A DNA stretch of 64,000 nucleotides from Pantoea vagans. Lineage in GTDB: Bacteria; Pseudomonadota; Gammaproteobacteria; Enterobacterales; Enterobacteriaceae. Positions within the stretch are counted from its first letter, which is position 1, and every line of letters starts with the position of its first letter. The stretch covers positions 2,232,001 through 2,296,000 of the forward strand of contig NZ_CP038853.1 of NCBI RefSeq assembly GCF_004792415.1, given 5' to 3'. This document shows, piece after piece, positions 29,232 to 39,243 of this stretch. The notes under the pieces were generated by a model. It did not search any database. It was not told the origin of the DNA and saw only the letters and a program-made list of their open reading frames with translations. The translations under genes were made by a program, and so were the position numbers.

Positions 29232-29338
29232 GTCATCCCTGACATGCTCGGCCCGCGCGATTACGCACCTCATCCCTGAGGTGCGCCCGTTGCCGGGCCA
29301 ACGCGTTACGTTGTTCAAAAACGCTCCCTGCGTTTTTG
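29232..29338. repeat. Repeat-like element of three hairpins with TCCC loops
   Basis: Three stems follow each other: 29232-29243 (GTCA, loop TCCC, TGAC), 29264-29285 (perfect 9-bp stem, loop TCCC) and 29316-29338 (perfect 9-bp stem, loop TCCCT). They share the same loop and are flanked by GC-rich imperfect repeats. The 328-base interval has no gene. It looks like a dispersed intergenic element rather than a terminator, since no T-run follows the first two stems. Copies elsewhere cannot be tested here. Confidence 0.6.
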
Positions 29339-29446
29339 TCCCAGTTGCGGAACGCTTTCCTCTTCTGACGGTGTTCCCTGCGCTTCGGGCTATTATACCG
29401 CTGCCAGAATCACACGATTTGGCTTTCCAGCAGTCTTTGCGGGTTG

Positions 29447-30106
29447 TTAACTCTCGGCGGCAGGCTGGCCGGTCAGCATACTCATCGCCGCCGCGGCATC
29501 GCGCTGGGCTAACACCCGCTCAACGGTCTCTACGATTGCCTGTGTGTGCGGATCGATCTCAATGTTGACCCGGTCGCCAAAGGTCTTCGCGCCCAGAGTC
29601 GTGCGCTCCAGCGTTTCCGGAATCAGATAGACGCAGAATTTGGTCTTTGTCACATCACCTACCGTCAGGCTGATGCCGTCGATGCCGACGAAACCTTTAT
29701 GCAGAATATATTTCATCTGCATCGGATCCTGGATTTTAAACCAGACTTCGCGATTGTGTTCTGACTGGATAATCTTGCAGATTTCAGCGGTGGTCATAAT
29801 ATGACCTGACATCAGATGACCGCCTATTTCGTCGCTGAATTTCGCTGCACGCTCAATATTCACCACATCGCCCTGGCGTAAATCACCAAGGTTAGTCACG
29901 CGCAATGTCTCTTTAATTAAATCGAAACTGACGCGGTCACCTTCGATTGCCGTTACGGTCAGGCAGCATCCGTTATGGGCTACGGATGCGCCCAGCGCCA
30001 GGCCTGGCAGGAGCTCTTCCGGCAGTCGGACAGTGTGGGTACGAAACAGTTCTTTTTCTTCAATGGACACGATTTCTGCGGTGCCCTGCACAATACCGGT
30101 AAACAT
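29447..30106 (-). CDS. ribE: Riboflavin synthase, alpha chain (219 aa)
   Basis: Dismutates two 6,7-dimethyl-8-ribityllumazine molecules to riboflavin. The internal duplication is visible: [17 protein letters not shown] with [23 protein letters not shown] in the first barrel, and [15 protein letters not shown] with [28 protein letters not shown] in the second. Length agrees with E. coli RibC/RibE. The C-terminal tail is Ala/Gln-rich. It is divergent from mdtK. Confidence 0.97.
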   Translation of the reverse strand: MFTGIVQGTAEIVSIEEKELFRTHTVRLPEELLPGLALGASVAHNGCCLTVTAIEGDRVSFDLIKETLRVTNLGDLRQGDVVNIERAAKFSDEIGGHLMSGHIMTTAEICKIIQSEHNREVWFKIQDPMQMKYILHKGFVGIDGISLTVGDVTKTKFCVYLIPETLERTTLGAKTFGDRVNIEIDPHTQAIVETVERVLAQRDAAAAMSMLTGQPAAES

Positions 30107-30308
30107 AGTCTTTGCCTCTGCGAAGTTTACGCTAGTTTATCACAGCTCCGGTCGGCTGATAGATTTCACCCCACCTCACCCCATTAATGGGGTTCAAAAC
30201 TCATTGTGTGACAAAGATTGGCGAATTCTGTTACCCCGGTTACACTGGTTCGCGCTATTCCCCGGGCTTTTCTGCCCTTTTAATTCATTCAATAAGTCAG
30301 GTGTTAAC

Positions 30309-31682
30309 GTGCAGAAGTATTTAACAGAAGCGCGTCAATTGCTGGCCCTTGCGATTCCGGTCATCCTTGCTCAGGTGGCCCAAACCGCAATGGGATTTGT
30401 GGATACCATTATGGCCGGCGCAGTCAGCGCCACGGATATGGCCGCCGTTGCTGTCGGCACCTCTGTCTGGCTTCCGGCCATCCTGTTTGGTCATGGTCTT
30501 CTGCTTGCATTGACGCCCACCGTTGCGCAACTCAACGGTTCAGGCCGCCGCGAACGCATCGGCGAACAGATCCGCCAGGGCTACTGGCTCGCCTTTTTTG
30601 TCTCGCTGCTGATTATGGTGCTGCTGTGGCACGCGGGTTATCTTATCCGGGCGATGCATGACATCGATCCCGCGCTGGCGCTTAAAGCCGAGGGCTATCT
30701 GCATGCCCTGCTGTTCGGCGCGCCAGGCTATCTCTTCTTTCAGGTGCTGCGAAATCAGTGCGAGGGGCTGTCGAAAACCAAACCCGGCATGGTGCTGGGT
30801 TTTCTGGGCCTGATGTTTAACATCCCGCTGAACTATGTCTTTATCTACGGCCACTTCGGCATGCCAGCGTTGGGTGGTGTCGGCTGCGGCGTGGCAACGG
30901 CATCGGTCTACTGGGTGATGTTTATCTGCATGCGCTTCTGGGTACGCCGGATGGGCAGCATGCGCGATATCCGGATGGAGAGTCGCTGGTCGCCGCCTTC
31001 GCGTCCGATTCTGAGCCGCTTAATGACGCTGGGATTGCCGGTGGCACTGGCGCTGTTCTTTGAAGTCACGCTCTTTGCTGTTGTCGCCCTGCTGGTTTCG
31101 CCACTGGGCATCGTTGACGTGGCTGGCCACCAGATTGCGCTGAACTTCAGTTCACTGATGTTTGTGATGCCGCTGTCGCTGGGCGTCGCGACCACCATCC
31201 GTGTCGGCTATCGCCTGGGGCAGGGCTCCACCGAGCAGGCAAGAGTCGCCGCCTGGACCGCCCAGGGTGTGGGCATCAGCATGGCAGCGCTGACCGCGAT
31301 TTTTACCGTGACGTTTCGTCATCAGATTGCCCTGCTCTATAACGACAACCCCGAAGTGGTCACACTGGCGGCGCAGCTGATGCTGCTGGCAGCGATTTAT
31401 CAATTCTCAGACTCGATACAGGTGATTGGCAGCGGGATTCTGCGTGGATATAAAGACACAAGGTCCATTTTCTTTATTACCTTTATCGCTTACTGGCTGC
31501 TGGGACTGCCCGCCGGGTATCTGCTGGCGCTGACCGACTGGCTGGTGCCCCGGATGGGACCAGCGGGCTTCTGGTGCGGCTTTATTATCGGTCTGACCTC
31601 AGCGGCGGTCATGATGATCTGGCGCATCAGACGCTTACAGCGGTCACCTGCGGAAATCATCCTGGCGCGCGCGGCGCGATAA
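30309..31682 (+). CDS. mdtK: MATE-family multidrug/Na+ antiporter MdtK (457 aa, GTG start)
   Basis: Inner-membrane efflux pump with twelve helices in two MATE halves; the first starts [40 protein letters not shown]. No ATG is present at the conserved start; GTG at 30309 yields [10 protein letters not shown], as in E. coli MdtK, and the exact length of 457 aa. The open frame upstream to 30033 overlaps ribE and is not coding. Substrates in E. coli include fluoroquinolones and dipeptides. Confidence 0.96.
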   Translation: MQKYLTEARQLLALAIPVILAQVAQTAMGFVDTIMAGAVSATDMAAVAVGTSVWLPAILFGHGLLLALTPTVAQLNGSGRRERIGEQIRQGYWLAFFVSLLIMVLLWHAGYLIRAMHDIDPALALKAEGYLHALLFGAPGYLFFQVLRNQCEGLSKTKPGMVLGFLGLMFNIPLNYVFIYGHFGMPALGGVGCGVATASVYWVMFICMRFWVRRMGSMRDIRMESRWSPPSRPILSRLMTLGLPVALALFFEVTLFAVVALLVSPLGIVDVAGHQIALNFSSLMFVMPLSLGVATTIRVGYRLGQGSTEQARVAAWTAQGVGISMAALTAIFTVTFRHQIALLYNDNPEVVTLAAQLMLLAAIYQFSDSIQVIGSGILRGYKDTRSIFFITFIAYWLLGLPAGYLLALTDWLVPRMGPAGFWCGFIIGLTSAAVMMIWRIRRLQRSPAEIILARAAR

Positions 31683-31775
31683 CCGTAAAAGCGGGTTATT
31701 TATGGCCCGCAATGACGAAAAAAACGACGGTTAGCACAGTTGCTGCTCAGTCATGGCGAAAAAACTATTTTCCCC

Positions 31776-31804
31776 TTGCCAGGCTTCTGCGCTGCCGTTA
31801 ATAT
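31776..31804 (+). promoter_or_regulatory. Promoter of the tRNA-Val cluster
   Basis: TTGCCA (31776-31781), a 17-base spacer and TAATAT (31799-31804), followed by a GC-rich stretch as expected for stringently controlled stable-RNA promoters. Confidence 0.82.
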
Positions 31805-31834
31805 TCGTCCCCGCTGTCGCCCTGACAGCATGTT

Positions 31835-31911
31835 GCGCTCTTAGCTCAGTTGGTTAGAGCACCACCTTGACATGGTGGGGGTCGATGGTTCGAGTCCATT
31901 AGAGCGCACCA
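31835..31911 (+). tRNA. valV: tRNA-Val (GAC)
   Basis: 77-nt cloverleaf: acceptor GCGCTCT/AGAGCGC, D arm, anticodon loop TTGACAT with anticodon GAC, T arm and encoded CCA. It is identical in sequence to the third copy. E. coli carries valV and valW at this position; which copy corresponds to which is a guess. Confidence 0.96.
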
Positions 31912-31914
31912 AGT

Positions 31915-31991
31915 GCGTCCGTAGCTCAGTTGGTTAGAGCACCACCTTGACATGGTGGGGGTCGGTGGTTCGAGTCCACTCGGACGCACCA
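31915..31991 (+). tRNA. valW: tRNA-Val (GAC)
   Basis: 77 nt with anticodon GAC and encoded CCA. The acceptor arm (GCGTCCG/CGGACGC) and T stem differ from the two flanking copies, while the D and anticodon arms are identical to them. Confidence 0.96.
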
Positions 31992-32002
31992 ATATTCAGT
32001 AT

Positions 32003-32079
32003 GCGCTCTTAGCTCAGTTGGTTAGAGCACCACCTTGACATGGTGGGGGTCGATGGTTCGAGTCCATTAGAGCGCACCA
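32003..32079 (+). tRNA. tRNA-Val (GAC), third copy
   Basis: 77 nt, identical throughout to the first copy at 31835-31911. No clear terminator follows before the pykF promoter. Confidence 0.96.
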
Positions 32080-32151
32080 CTTTCAGAATTTCTTCAGCTT
32101 GCGCAACTCTCCCTTTTATTGATCTGCATCGCTTCCCCCTCTGCTTTTTGA

Positions 32152-32180
32152 TTGGTTTTCGCATACTTAGCGTCTATACT
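32152..32180 (+). promoter_or_regulatory. pykF promoter
   Basis: TTGGTT (32152-32157), 17-base spacer, TATACT (32175-32180). Transcription would begin near 32187, directly upstream of the Cra box. Confidence 0.7.
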
Positions 32181-32197
32181 GTCCCGCGTTGCTTACT

Positions 32198-32211
32198 TGA
32201 AAGGTTTCAGC
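32198..32211 (-). promoter_or_regulatory. Cra (FruR) operator of pykF
   Basis: Read on the minus strand the site is GCTGAAACCTTTCA, a full match to the Cra consensus RSTGAAWCSNTHHW. It falls just after the predicted start of transcription, the position expected for repression of a glycolytic gene. Confidence 0.88.
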
Positions 32212-32423
32212 GATCACGTGCTTACTGCGATAACTCAAATGATTTGCGCAACAACAGCGTGGTGGTTACCAACCGTAACCGCACAACTTCCCTGCACGCC
32301 TGGCCTTCGTCACCTATTCTTACTCAGTACTGCCCATTTCAGTCTCAATCAGAATTTTCACTTCGATGCGCTGCCATCGGATTTCGCCCTTATTCATCCA
32401 TCACAACTTACAGAAAATCCGTC

Positions 32424-33836
32424 ATGAAAAAGACTAAAATCGTTTGTACAATCGGCCCGAAAACCGAATCCGAAGAGATGCTGACTCAACTGCTTGAAGC
32501 GGGCATGAATGTTATGCGTCTTAACTTCTCTCACGGCGACTACGCTGAGCATGGTCAACGCATTACTAATATGCGTGCCGTCATGCAAAAAACCGGTCGT
32601 CAGGCGGCTATCCTGCTGGACACCAAAGGCCCTGAGATCCGCACCATGAAGCTGGAAGGCGGCAACGATGCGGCGCTGAAAGCAGGCCAGACCTTTACCT
32701 TCACCACCGACCAGAGTGTGATCGGCAACAGCGAGCGCGTTGCGGTGACCTACCCGGGTTTCACAGCCGACCTGAAAATTGGTAACACCGTGCTGGTCGA
32801 TGATGGCCTGATTGGCATGGAAGTGACCGAAGTCACCGAAAATACCGTCGTGTGTAAAGTCCTGAACAATGGCGATCTGGGTGAGAACAAAGGCGTTAAC
32901 CTGCCGGGCGTCTCCATCCAGCTGCCTGCACTGGCTGAAAAAGATAAGCGCGACCTGATTTTTGGTTGTGAGCAGGGCGTAGACTTTGTCGCCGCCTCGT
33001 TCATCCGTAAGCGTTCAGACGTGCTGGAAATTCGTGAGCACCTGAAACAGCACGGCGGTGAGCATATCCAGATCATCTCTAAAATCGAAAACCAGGAAGG
33101 CCTGAATAACTTCGACGAAATCCTTGAAGCGTCTGACGGCATCATGGTTGCGCGTGGTGACCTGGGTGTTGAGATCCCGGTTGAAGAAGTGATCTTCGCG
33201 CAGAAGATGATGATCAAAAAATGTAATAAAGCACGCAAAGTGGTTATCACCGCGACGCAGATGCTTGATTCAATGATCAAGAACCCGCGCCCTACCCGCG
33301 CAGAAGCCGGTGACGTGGCGAACGCAATCCTCGACGGTACCGATGCAGTCATGCTGTCTGGTGAGAGCGCTAAGGGTCGTTATCCGCTGGAGTCGGTCAC
33401 CATCATGGCGACCATCTGTGAGCGTACCGACCGCGTCATGAAGTCACGCATCGACAGCCAGAGCGACACCCGCAAACTGCGTATCACTGAAGCAGTCTGC
33501 CGTGGTGCGGTAGAGACGGCTGAGAAGCTGGAAGCACCACTGATTGTGGTCGCGACCGAAGGCGGTAAGTCTGCTAAAGCCGTACGTAAATATTTCCCGA
33601 ACGCCACCATTCTGGCACTGACGACCAATCAGACCACCGCACGTCAGCTGATCCTGAGCAAAGGGATTGAGACGCGTCTGGTCACTGAAATCGCCTCAAC
33701 CGATGATTTCTATCGTCTGGGTAAAGAAGCGGCGCTGGAAAGTGGTTATGGTCAGAAAGGGGATGTTGTGGTGCTTGTATCAGGTGCATTAGTACCAAGC
33801 GGAACTACCAACACCGCCTCTGTACACGTACTGTAA
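32424..33836 (+). CDS. pykF: Pyruvate kinase I, fructose-1,6-bisphosphate-activated (470 aa)
   Basis: Transfers phosphate from phosphoenolpyruvate to ADP at the last step of glycolysis. Signature [10 protein letters not shown] with the catalytic Lys near 220, metal ligands in [13 protein letters not shown]-terminal [13 protein letters not shown] and NFSHG. The 470-aa length and start at ATG 32424 match E. coli PykF. The reading frame is open far upstream through the leader and last tRNA, but that part is not coding. It acts opposite to ppsA, found at 46.8-49.2 kb. Confidence 0.98.
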   Translation: MKKTKIVCTIGPKTESEEMLTQLLEAGMNVMRLNFSHGDYAEHGQRITNMRAVMQKTGRQAAILLDTKGPEIRTMKLEGGNDAALKAGQTFTFTTDQSVIGNSERVAVTYPGFTADLKIGNTVLVDDGLIGMEVTEVTENTVVCKVLNNGDLGENKGVNLPGVSIQLPALAEKDKRDLIFGCEQGVDFVAASFIRKRSDVLEIREHLKQHGGEHIQIISKIENQEGLNNFDEILEASDGIMVARGDLGVEIPVEEVIFAQKMMIKKCNKARKVVITATQMLDSMIKNPRPTRAEAGDVANAILDGTDAVMLSGESAKGRYPLESVTIMATICERTDRVMKSRIDSQSDTRKLRITEAVCRGAVETAEKLEAPLIVVATEGGKSAKAVRKYFPNATILALTTNQTTARQLILSKGIETRLVTEIASTDDFYRLGKEAALESGYGQKGDVVVLVSGALVPSGTTNTASVHVL

Positions 33837-33858
33837 AACTCTTTTTTGCCATTATTTT

Positions 33859-33887
33859 AAAGCGCCTTAACGAGGCGCTTTTTTTAT
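33859..33887 (+). terminator. pykF terminator
   Basis: 7-bp stem (33861-33867 with 33873-33879), five-base loop, then a run of T residues. Confidence 0.92.
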
Positions 33888-34070
33888 TTCTGCTTAAACC
33901 AAATCCCGGAAAATTCCAATCGAAAATAACTATTCAAATACTCTTAATATTAAGGTTAATCCGATTAAATCTCTCTGTTTTCGCTAAATTTTTTTATCAT
34001 ATTCTGGGATTCGCTGCTTCTTTGAGCGAACGATCAAATTTAAGCATCTTCTCATCAAAAATTTATTCTC

Positions 34071-34376
<306 letters not shown>

Positions 34377-34390
34377 GAGTTCTGGTTTAA

Positions 34391-34420
34391 AAATGGCGCC
34401 TTTAAGGCGCCATTTTTTTT
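34391..34420. terminator. lpp terminator, bidirectional with ldtE
   Basis: 12-bp stem (34391-34402 with 34404-34415), T-run on the plus strand and a T5 run on the minus strand, between convergent lpp and ldtE. Confidence 0.92.
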
Positions 34421-34456
34421 GCCCAAAATTCAGTACCCTTTCAGGCACTCATCCTT

Positions 34457-35482
34457 TCAGGGCTGCGCAGCTTTACCTTCGGCCTGCACATCCGGGCTAT
34501 TCGCGTCTGCAGAGGCACTCTCCAGCCCCGCAGGCGGCACGGTATCACTCTGCACCGGCTCGCCACTGCTGACCAGTACAGGCATGCCTGAGCGTCGCGT
34601 TAAGCTGGCTTTAATCAGCGCGCTATCGCTCTTCTCACTCTTCATGAATTTCTTCAGGTCACTGCCGATCGCAATGGGCATAGTCTGCGGATCGTCTTTA
34701 TCATTGCGCGACAGCGGCTGATGCACTTCCACGTAGCGTTTTCCATCCGGCTCCACCGCGTACTTAACCGGCTGATTGATGATCTGAACACGCGTCCCTT
34801 TTGGCGCAGCGTTAAACAGCGCTTCTATGTCCTCTGAACGCAGACGAATGCAGCCTGAACTGACCCGCATGCCGATGCCAAACTTCGCATTGGTACCGTG
34901 GATCAGATACTGGCCGGTGCCACGTGCCAGACGCATGGCAAACTGCCCCATCGGGTTATCCGGTCCAGCGGGTACCACGCCAGGTAATGTAATGCCCTCT
35001 TTGGCGTAACGCTTGCGGATGTTCGGGGTGGGCGTCCAGGTGGGATTCGGGATTTTCTGGCTGATCTGCGTCACCATGACTGGCGTTGCCGCCCCCAGTT
35101 GGCCAATGCCGATGGGATAGACGATGACCTTATCTTCCCCTTTGGGATAGTAGTAGAGACGCAGCTCGGCCAGATTCACCACAATCCCTTCGCGCGGCGT
35201 ATCAGGCAGGATCATCTGCAGCGGCACCGTCAGCTGGGTACCCGCTTTGGGCAGCCAGGGATCGGTACCGGGATTCGCCTCCAGCATGCCCAGTAGCCCG
35301 ACCTGGTAGCGGGCCGCGATTGATTCCAGGGGTTGTTTATCATCAGGAACCTGAGTCAGAACGTTTTCGCCAATCAGGCGACTGTCAGGCGGTGGCAGCG
35401 GGTATTCGGTGGCGAATGCGGGTGCAGAGAGCCCAAAGCAGGTCAGCAGCAATGCACCGGCTAAACGTAAAGCAGGTTTCAT
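34457..35482 (-). CDS. ldtE: L,D-transpeptidase LdtE (341 aa)
   Basis: Periplasmic YkuD-family enzyme forming 3-3 (mDAP-mDAP) cross-links in peptidoglycan. Signal peptide about 1-24 (ends PAFA), LysM-like segment about 45-90 (PLESIAARYQVGLLGMLEANPG), then the catalytic domain with HGTNAKFGIGMRVSSGCIRL containing the active Cys. The C-terminal 60 residues are a Ser/Ala-rich extension. Matches E. coli YnhG in position and size. Symbol ldtE is preferred, but paralogues such as LdtA-C are similar. Confidence 0.93.
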   Translation of the reverse strand: MKPALRLAGALLLTCFGLSAPAFATEYPLPPPDSRLIGENVLTQVPDDKQPLESIAARYQVGLLGMLEANPGTDPWLPKAGTQLTVPLQMILPDTPREGIVVNLAELRLYYYPKGEDKVIVYPIGIGQLGAATPVMVTQISQKIPNPTWTPTPNIRKRYAKEGITLPGVVPAGPDNPMGQFAMRLARGTGQYLIHGTNAKFGIGMRVSSGCIRLRSEDIEALFNAAPKGTRVQIINQPVKYAVEPDGKRYVEVHQPLSRNDKDDPQTMPIAIGSDLKKFMKSEKSDSALIKASLTRRSGMPVLVSSGEPVQSDTVPPAGLESASADANSPDVQAEGKAAQP

Positions 35483-35500
35483 GCAATTTTCTCGTCAGAT

Positions 35501-35528
35501 AAAAAAACAGACGCCGGATGGCGTCTGT
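35501..35528 (-). terminator. suf operon terminator
   Basis: Perfect 9-bp stem (35507-35515 with 35520-35528), four-base loop, followed on the minus strand by a T7 run. It lies just after the sufE stop. Confidence 0.92.
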
Positions 35529-35538
35529 CGAGTGTAAC

Positions 35539-35955
35539 TTAGCTGAGGTTCTGAGCGGTATGGCGAATAGACCGAATCATCGCCTCCAGCCCCTGTGACC
35601 GGGTGGGCGTCAGGTGCTGCACCAGGGCCAGCTCGCCAAACCAGTGGCGAACATCCAGCGCCAGAATTTCGGCGGGTGGCAGGTTCTGATACAGACTAAA
35701 TACAATAGCAATCAGACCTTTAACGATAGCGGCATCGCTGTCACCTTCAAATGCGATGGTGCCATCTGCCTGCGGGGTCATTCTGATCCACACCTGACTC
35801 TGACAACCCGAAATCGCGTTTTCCGGCTGGTGTAATGTTTCAGAAGATTCCGGAAGCTTTGAACCCAGTTCGATAATGTAGAGGTACTTCTCTTCCCAGT
35901 TAGCGCAACGGTTGAAGTTGCGAACCAGTTTCTCTTTTTCAGGCAAATTCGCCAT
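35539..35955 (-). CDS. sufE: Sulfur acceptor SufE (138 aa)
   Basis: Accepts persulfide sulfur from SufS and passes it to SufBCD. The acceptor Cys51 is in ISGCQSQVW, as in E. coli. Last gene of sufABCDSE, 21 bases after sufS. Confidence 0.97.
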   Translation of the reverse strand: MANLPEKEKLVRNFNRCANWEEKYLYIIELGSKLPESSETLHQPENAISGCQSQVWIRMTPQADGTIAFEGDSDAAIVKGLIAIVFSLYQNLPPAEILALDVRHWFGELALVQHLTPTRSQGLEAMIRSIRHTAQNLS

Positions 35956-35976
35956 CAGTGACTCCGTAAAAACTGT

Positions 35977-37203
35977 TCAGCCGCCCAGCAGACGATGAAT
36001 ACGCGTCAAACCGGCAGCCAGACGATCCACTTCCTCTTCACTGTTGTAGAAGGTGAAGGAGGCACGGCACATCGCCGGGACATTGTAGTGCTGCATCAGC
36101 GGCATCGCACAGTGATGTCCGGTGCGGATGGCAATACCGTATTGATCCAGGAAACTGCCGACATCGAAGGCATGATGTTTGCCCAGGTTGAAGGCAATAA
36201 CACCGGCACGTGACTGCGGGCCGTAGATCTGAATATCCGGAACGGTGCCCAGCTTATCGAGCGCATAGTTCATCAGTGCCGTCTCGCGCTGATGAATGGT
36301 ATCCAGTCCCAGCGCCTGCACATAGGCCATCGCCGCGCCAAAGCCGATAATGCCACCGGTATTCGGTGTGCCTGCTTCAAAACGCCACGGCGCACTGTTC
36401 CAGGTGGTGCCGGTGGGCAGCATGACCTGACCGATCATCGAACCGCCGCCTTCCCACGGTGGCATCTCATCCAGCAGCGCTTTGCGCCCATAGAGAATAC
36501 CGACGCCATTCGGACCGTAGAGTTTATGGCTGGAGAAGACGTAGAAGTCGCAGCCAATATCCTGCACATCCACTTTGTCATGCATCACGGCCTGCGCGCC
36601 ATCCACCAGCGTAATCACGCCAGCGGCTTTTGCCTGGGCAACGATGGCTTTAACCGGGTTAACGGTGCCGAGCACGTTTGACACGTGCGTCACGGCCAGC
36701 AAACGCGTGCGGCTGTCGATCAGCCCCGCCAGTTGCTCCAGCGCCAGTTCACCGTTGTCATTTAAGGGCAGCACACGCACTTCTGCGCCAGTACGCTGCG
36801 CCAGCATCTGCCACGGCACGATATTGGCGTGATGCTCCATCTCCGTGATGATCAGGTTGTCGCCAGACCTGAGGTTACTGCTGCCCCAGGTATTCGCCAC
36901 CAGGTTGATGCCTTCGGTGGTGCCTTTAACGAAGATAATCTCTTCCTGGGACCCGGCATTAATGAAGCGGGCAGCCTGATCGCGCACGTTCTCCATATCA
37001 CTGGTCGCCTGCTGGCTCAGCGTATGGATACCACGATGCACGGCCGCATAGCCGTGCTGATAGAAATGACTCTCGGCGTTAATCACCGACAGGGGACGCT
37101 GTGCGCTGGCTGCACTGTCAAGATAGGCCAGCGGATGACCGTTGACCTCACGCTTCAGGATAGGAAAATCAGCCCTGATGCGTTCGAGATCGAAGTTCAT
37201 CAT
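35977..37203 (-). CDS. sufS: Cysteine desulfurase SufS (408 aa)
   Basis: PLP enzyme that takes sulfur from L-cysteine. Lys227 in [10 protein letters not shown] holds the cofactor and Cys365 in TGHHCAMP carries the persulfide; both are offset by one from E. coli. The ATG overlaps the sufD stop (ATGA); a second ATG follows immediately. Confidence 0.97.
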   Translation of the reverse strand: MMNFDLERIRADFPILKREVNGHPLAYLDSAASAQRPLSVINAESHFYQHGYAAVHRGIHTLSQQATSDMENVRDQAARFINAGSQEEIIFVKGTTEGINLVANTWGSSNLRSGDNLIITEMEHHANIVPWQMLAQRTGAEVRVLPLNDNGELALEQLAGLIDSRTRLLAVTHVSNVLGTVNPVKAIVAQAKAAGVITLVDGAQAVMHDKVDVQDIGCDFYVFSSHKLYGPNGVGILYGRKALLDEMPPWEGGGSMIGQVMLPTGTTWNSAPWRFEAGTPNTGGIIGFGAAMAYVQALGLDTIHQRETALMNYALDKLGTVPDIQIYGPQSRAGVIAFNLGKHHAFDVGSFLDQYGIAIRTGHHCAMPLMQHYNVPAMCRASFTFYNSEEEVDRLAAGLTRIHRLLGG

Positions 37204-38480
37204 ACGTCGCCTCCGGGAAAACGTTGTGCGATACGCTGCAGTACGGCCTGACGCATCACTTCATTTTCAAGTGTCTCGGTGAGTTCAGCTGCAAACGCAT
37301 GAATAATCATGGTCTGTGCCGCATCCTGCTCAATACCGCGAGAACGCAGATAGAACATCTGCTCATCGTCGATACGACCAATGGTAGCACCGTGGCTGCA
37401 TTTAACGTCATCCGCGTAAATTTCGAGCTGCGGTTTGGTGTCGACTTCAGAAAGCTTGCCCAGTAACAGGTTGTTATTGGTCATCTGCCCGTCTGTCTTC
37501 AGCGCATGCTGTGCCACTTTGATATGACCATTAAAGACCGCACGTCCTTTGTCACGCACGATGGTTTTATGCATCTGGCGGCTGACACAGTGGCCTTTGT
37601 TGTGCTCCAGGTAAGTGCGGGTATCCGCCACTTCCTGTTTCACCGGCAGTACCAGGCTGTTAATTGCCAGCGTGGTATTTTCGCCATTCAGCTGCGTACT
37701 GGTGTTGTGACGCGACAGGCCCGCACCCAGCAGGAAGCTGGTGCTGCTGACCTGGCCATCGTTGCCAATCACCAGATCGTTATGCGCAAAGTGATAGCTG
37801 GCGCTGCTTTCAAAGGCGAGCTTGGTGTGAGTCAGTTTCGCATTGTCACCGATCGCAAAGGTAAAGCGCGTGCCAGTGAAATGGGCGCGCTCATCCAGAG
37901 AAACGTAGTGCTCAATGACCTCCGCTTCGGCACTCTCTTCCAGCTGCAGGTGATGGCGGTAATGAACCGTGTTCATGCCCGTCTGCTGACCGCTGGTGAT
38001 GTGCAGCAGATAGACCGGACGTGCAGCGGCTTTACCGCGTGCCAGACGCAGGGTCGTCACCTCTTCTGCCAGGCTCTCAGTCAGATGCAGGAAGACTTCC
38101 GGCTGAACCGCAGCGGGCAGCGGACGGCGCTCGGCGGCCACGCTGTGCTGAACCTCAAACAGTTCGACGTCGCGGCTGCTGAAGGCGGGCTGGAACTGAC
38201 CATCGACATACACCAGACGGATTGCATCCAGCGGCAGCGCCAGTGCATCAACCTGTTCAGCGCTCAGGGTCTGGGGCGCATCGGGCAGCACAAACTGCTG
38301 GGACAGCAGGGTGTCCAGCGGGGTGTACTTCCAGTTTTCATGCTTGCGGGTTGGCAGACCAACACGCATCAGTTGCTGCCAGTGCTGCTGTGCCTGCAGA
38401 GAACGCACGTCACCGCGCGATTCAAACAGGTGATGCCACTGTTGCAGCGCAGAATCACTCTTCGTCGGTAAGCCAGCCAT
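37200..38480 (-). CDS. sufD: Fe-S assembly scaffold SufD (426 aa)
   Basis: Beta-helix protein of the SufBC2D scaffold complex, needed for iron entry. C-terminal core shared with Suf[28 protein letters not shown]. It overlaps the sufC end by 26 bases, a tight coupling that keeps stoichiometry. Length near that of E. coli SufD. Confidence 0.96.
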   Translation of the reverse strand: MAGLPTKSDSALQQWHHLFESRGDVRSLQAQQHWQQLMRVGLPTRKHENWKYTPLDTLLSQQFVLPDAPQTLSAEQVDALALPLDAIRLVYVDGQFQPAFSSRDVELFEVQHSVAAERRPLPAAVQPEVFLHLTESLAEEVTTLRLARGKAAARPVYLLHITSGQQTGMNTVHYRHHLQLEESAEAEVIEHYVSLDERAHFTGTRFTFAIGDNAKLTHTKLAFESSASYHFAHNDLVIGNDGQVSSTSFLLGAGLSRHNTSTQLNGENTTLAINSLVLPVKQEVADTRTYLEHNKGHCVSRQMHKTIVRDKGRAVFNGHIKVAQHALKTDGQMTNNNLLLGKLSEVDTKPQLEIYADDVKCSHGATIGRIDDEQMFYLRSRGIEQDAAQTMIIHAFAAELTETLENEVMRQAVLQRIAQRFPGGDV

Positions 38481-39201
38481 AACCTTGCTCCTCCAGCTGT
38501 TTCACCAGCGAGAAGTCGCCAGATTTCACGATTTTGCCCTGATACAGAACATGAACGAAGTCTGGCTTGATGTAATCCAGAATACGCTGGTAGTGGGTCA
38601 CGATGATAAAGGCACGCTTCTCATCACGCAGGCTGTTAACGCCATTCGCGACGATTTTCAGCGCATCGATATCCAGACCGGAGTCAGTTTCATCCAGGAT
38701 GCAAAGCTCAGGTTCAAGCGCCGCCATCTGCAGAATGTCGTTACGCTTCTTCTCACCACCGGAGAAGCCAACGTTAACAGAACGGGTCAGCAGATCTTCC
38801 GGCATCTTCAGCAGATGAATTTTCTCTTCAATGAAGTCCTGGAAATCAAAGCGATCCAGTTCGTCCTGCTGGCGATATTTACGCACCGCGTTAACCGAGG
38901 TTTGCAGGAAGAACTGGTTGCTGACGCCCGGAATCTCTACCGGATACTGGAAGGCCATAAAGATGCCTTCACCGGCACGCTCTTCAGGGGCCAGTTCCAG
39001 CAGATCTTTACCTTTGAAGCTGACCGAACCGCCGGTCACTTCATAATCTTCACGGCCTGCCAGCGTCGCTGACAGCGTACTTTTACCGGAGCCGTTCGGC
39101 CCCATGATGGCATGCACTTCGCCCGGTTTAATTTCGAGATTCAGGCCACGCAGAATGGCTTTATCTTCAACACTGACCTGCAAATCTTTAATGCTTAACA
39201 T
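38455..39201 (-). CDS. sufC: Fe-S assembly ATPase SufC (248 aa)
   Basis: ABC-type ATPase of SufBC2D. Walker A GPNGSGKST at about 34-42, signature FSGGEKKR, Walker B CILDETDSGLD. No membrane segment. Drives the structural change in SufB-SufD. Confidence 0.98.
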   Translation of the reverse strand: MLSIKDLQVSVEDKAILRGLNLEIKPGEVHAIMGPNGSGKSTLSATLAGREDYEVTGGSVSFKGKDLLELAPEERAGEGIFMAFQYPVEIPGVSNQFFLQTSVNAVRKYRQQDELDRFDFQDFIEEKIHLLKMPEDLLTRSVNVGFSGGEKKRNDILQMAALEPELCILDETDSGLDIDALKIVANGVNSLRDEKRAFIIVTHYQRILDYIKPDFVHVLYQGKIVKSGDFSLVKQLEEQGYGWLTDEE

Positions 39202-39243
39202 TCTTATTCCTTCACATTGCTTCCGGCAAGGCGTGTGACGGCA

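Larger units (their letters stand above)
32080..32423. other. tRNA-pykF intergenic region and pykF leader
   Basis: 344 bases holding the pykF promoter (32152-32180), a Cra box (32198-32211) and a leader of about 235 bases. TTGCGCAA occurs at 32099-32106 and 32244-32251. I see no ORF with a ribosome site. Confidence 0.6.

Noticed and set aside
32040..32423. Open frame upstream of pykF
   Set aside because: It runs through the third tRNA-Val, the promoter and the Cra box; PykF starts at 32424.
37506..38471. 321-codon open frame on the plus strand
   Set aside because: It is antisense to sufD, whose family motifs are clear; no ribosome site or domain supports it.
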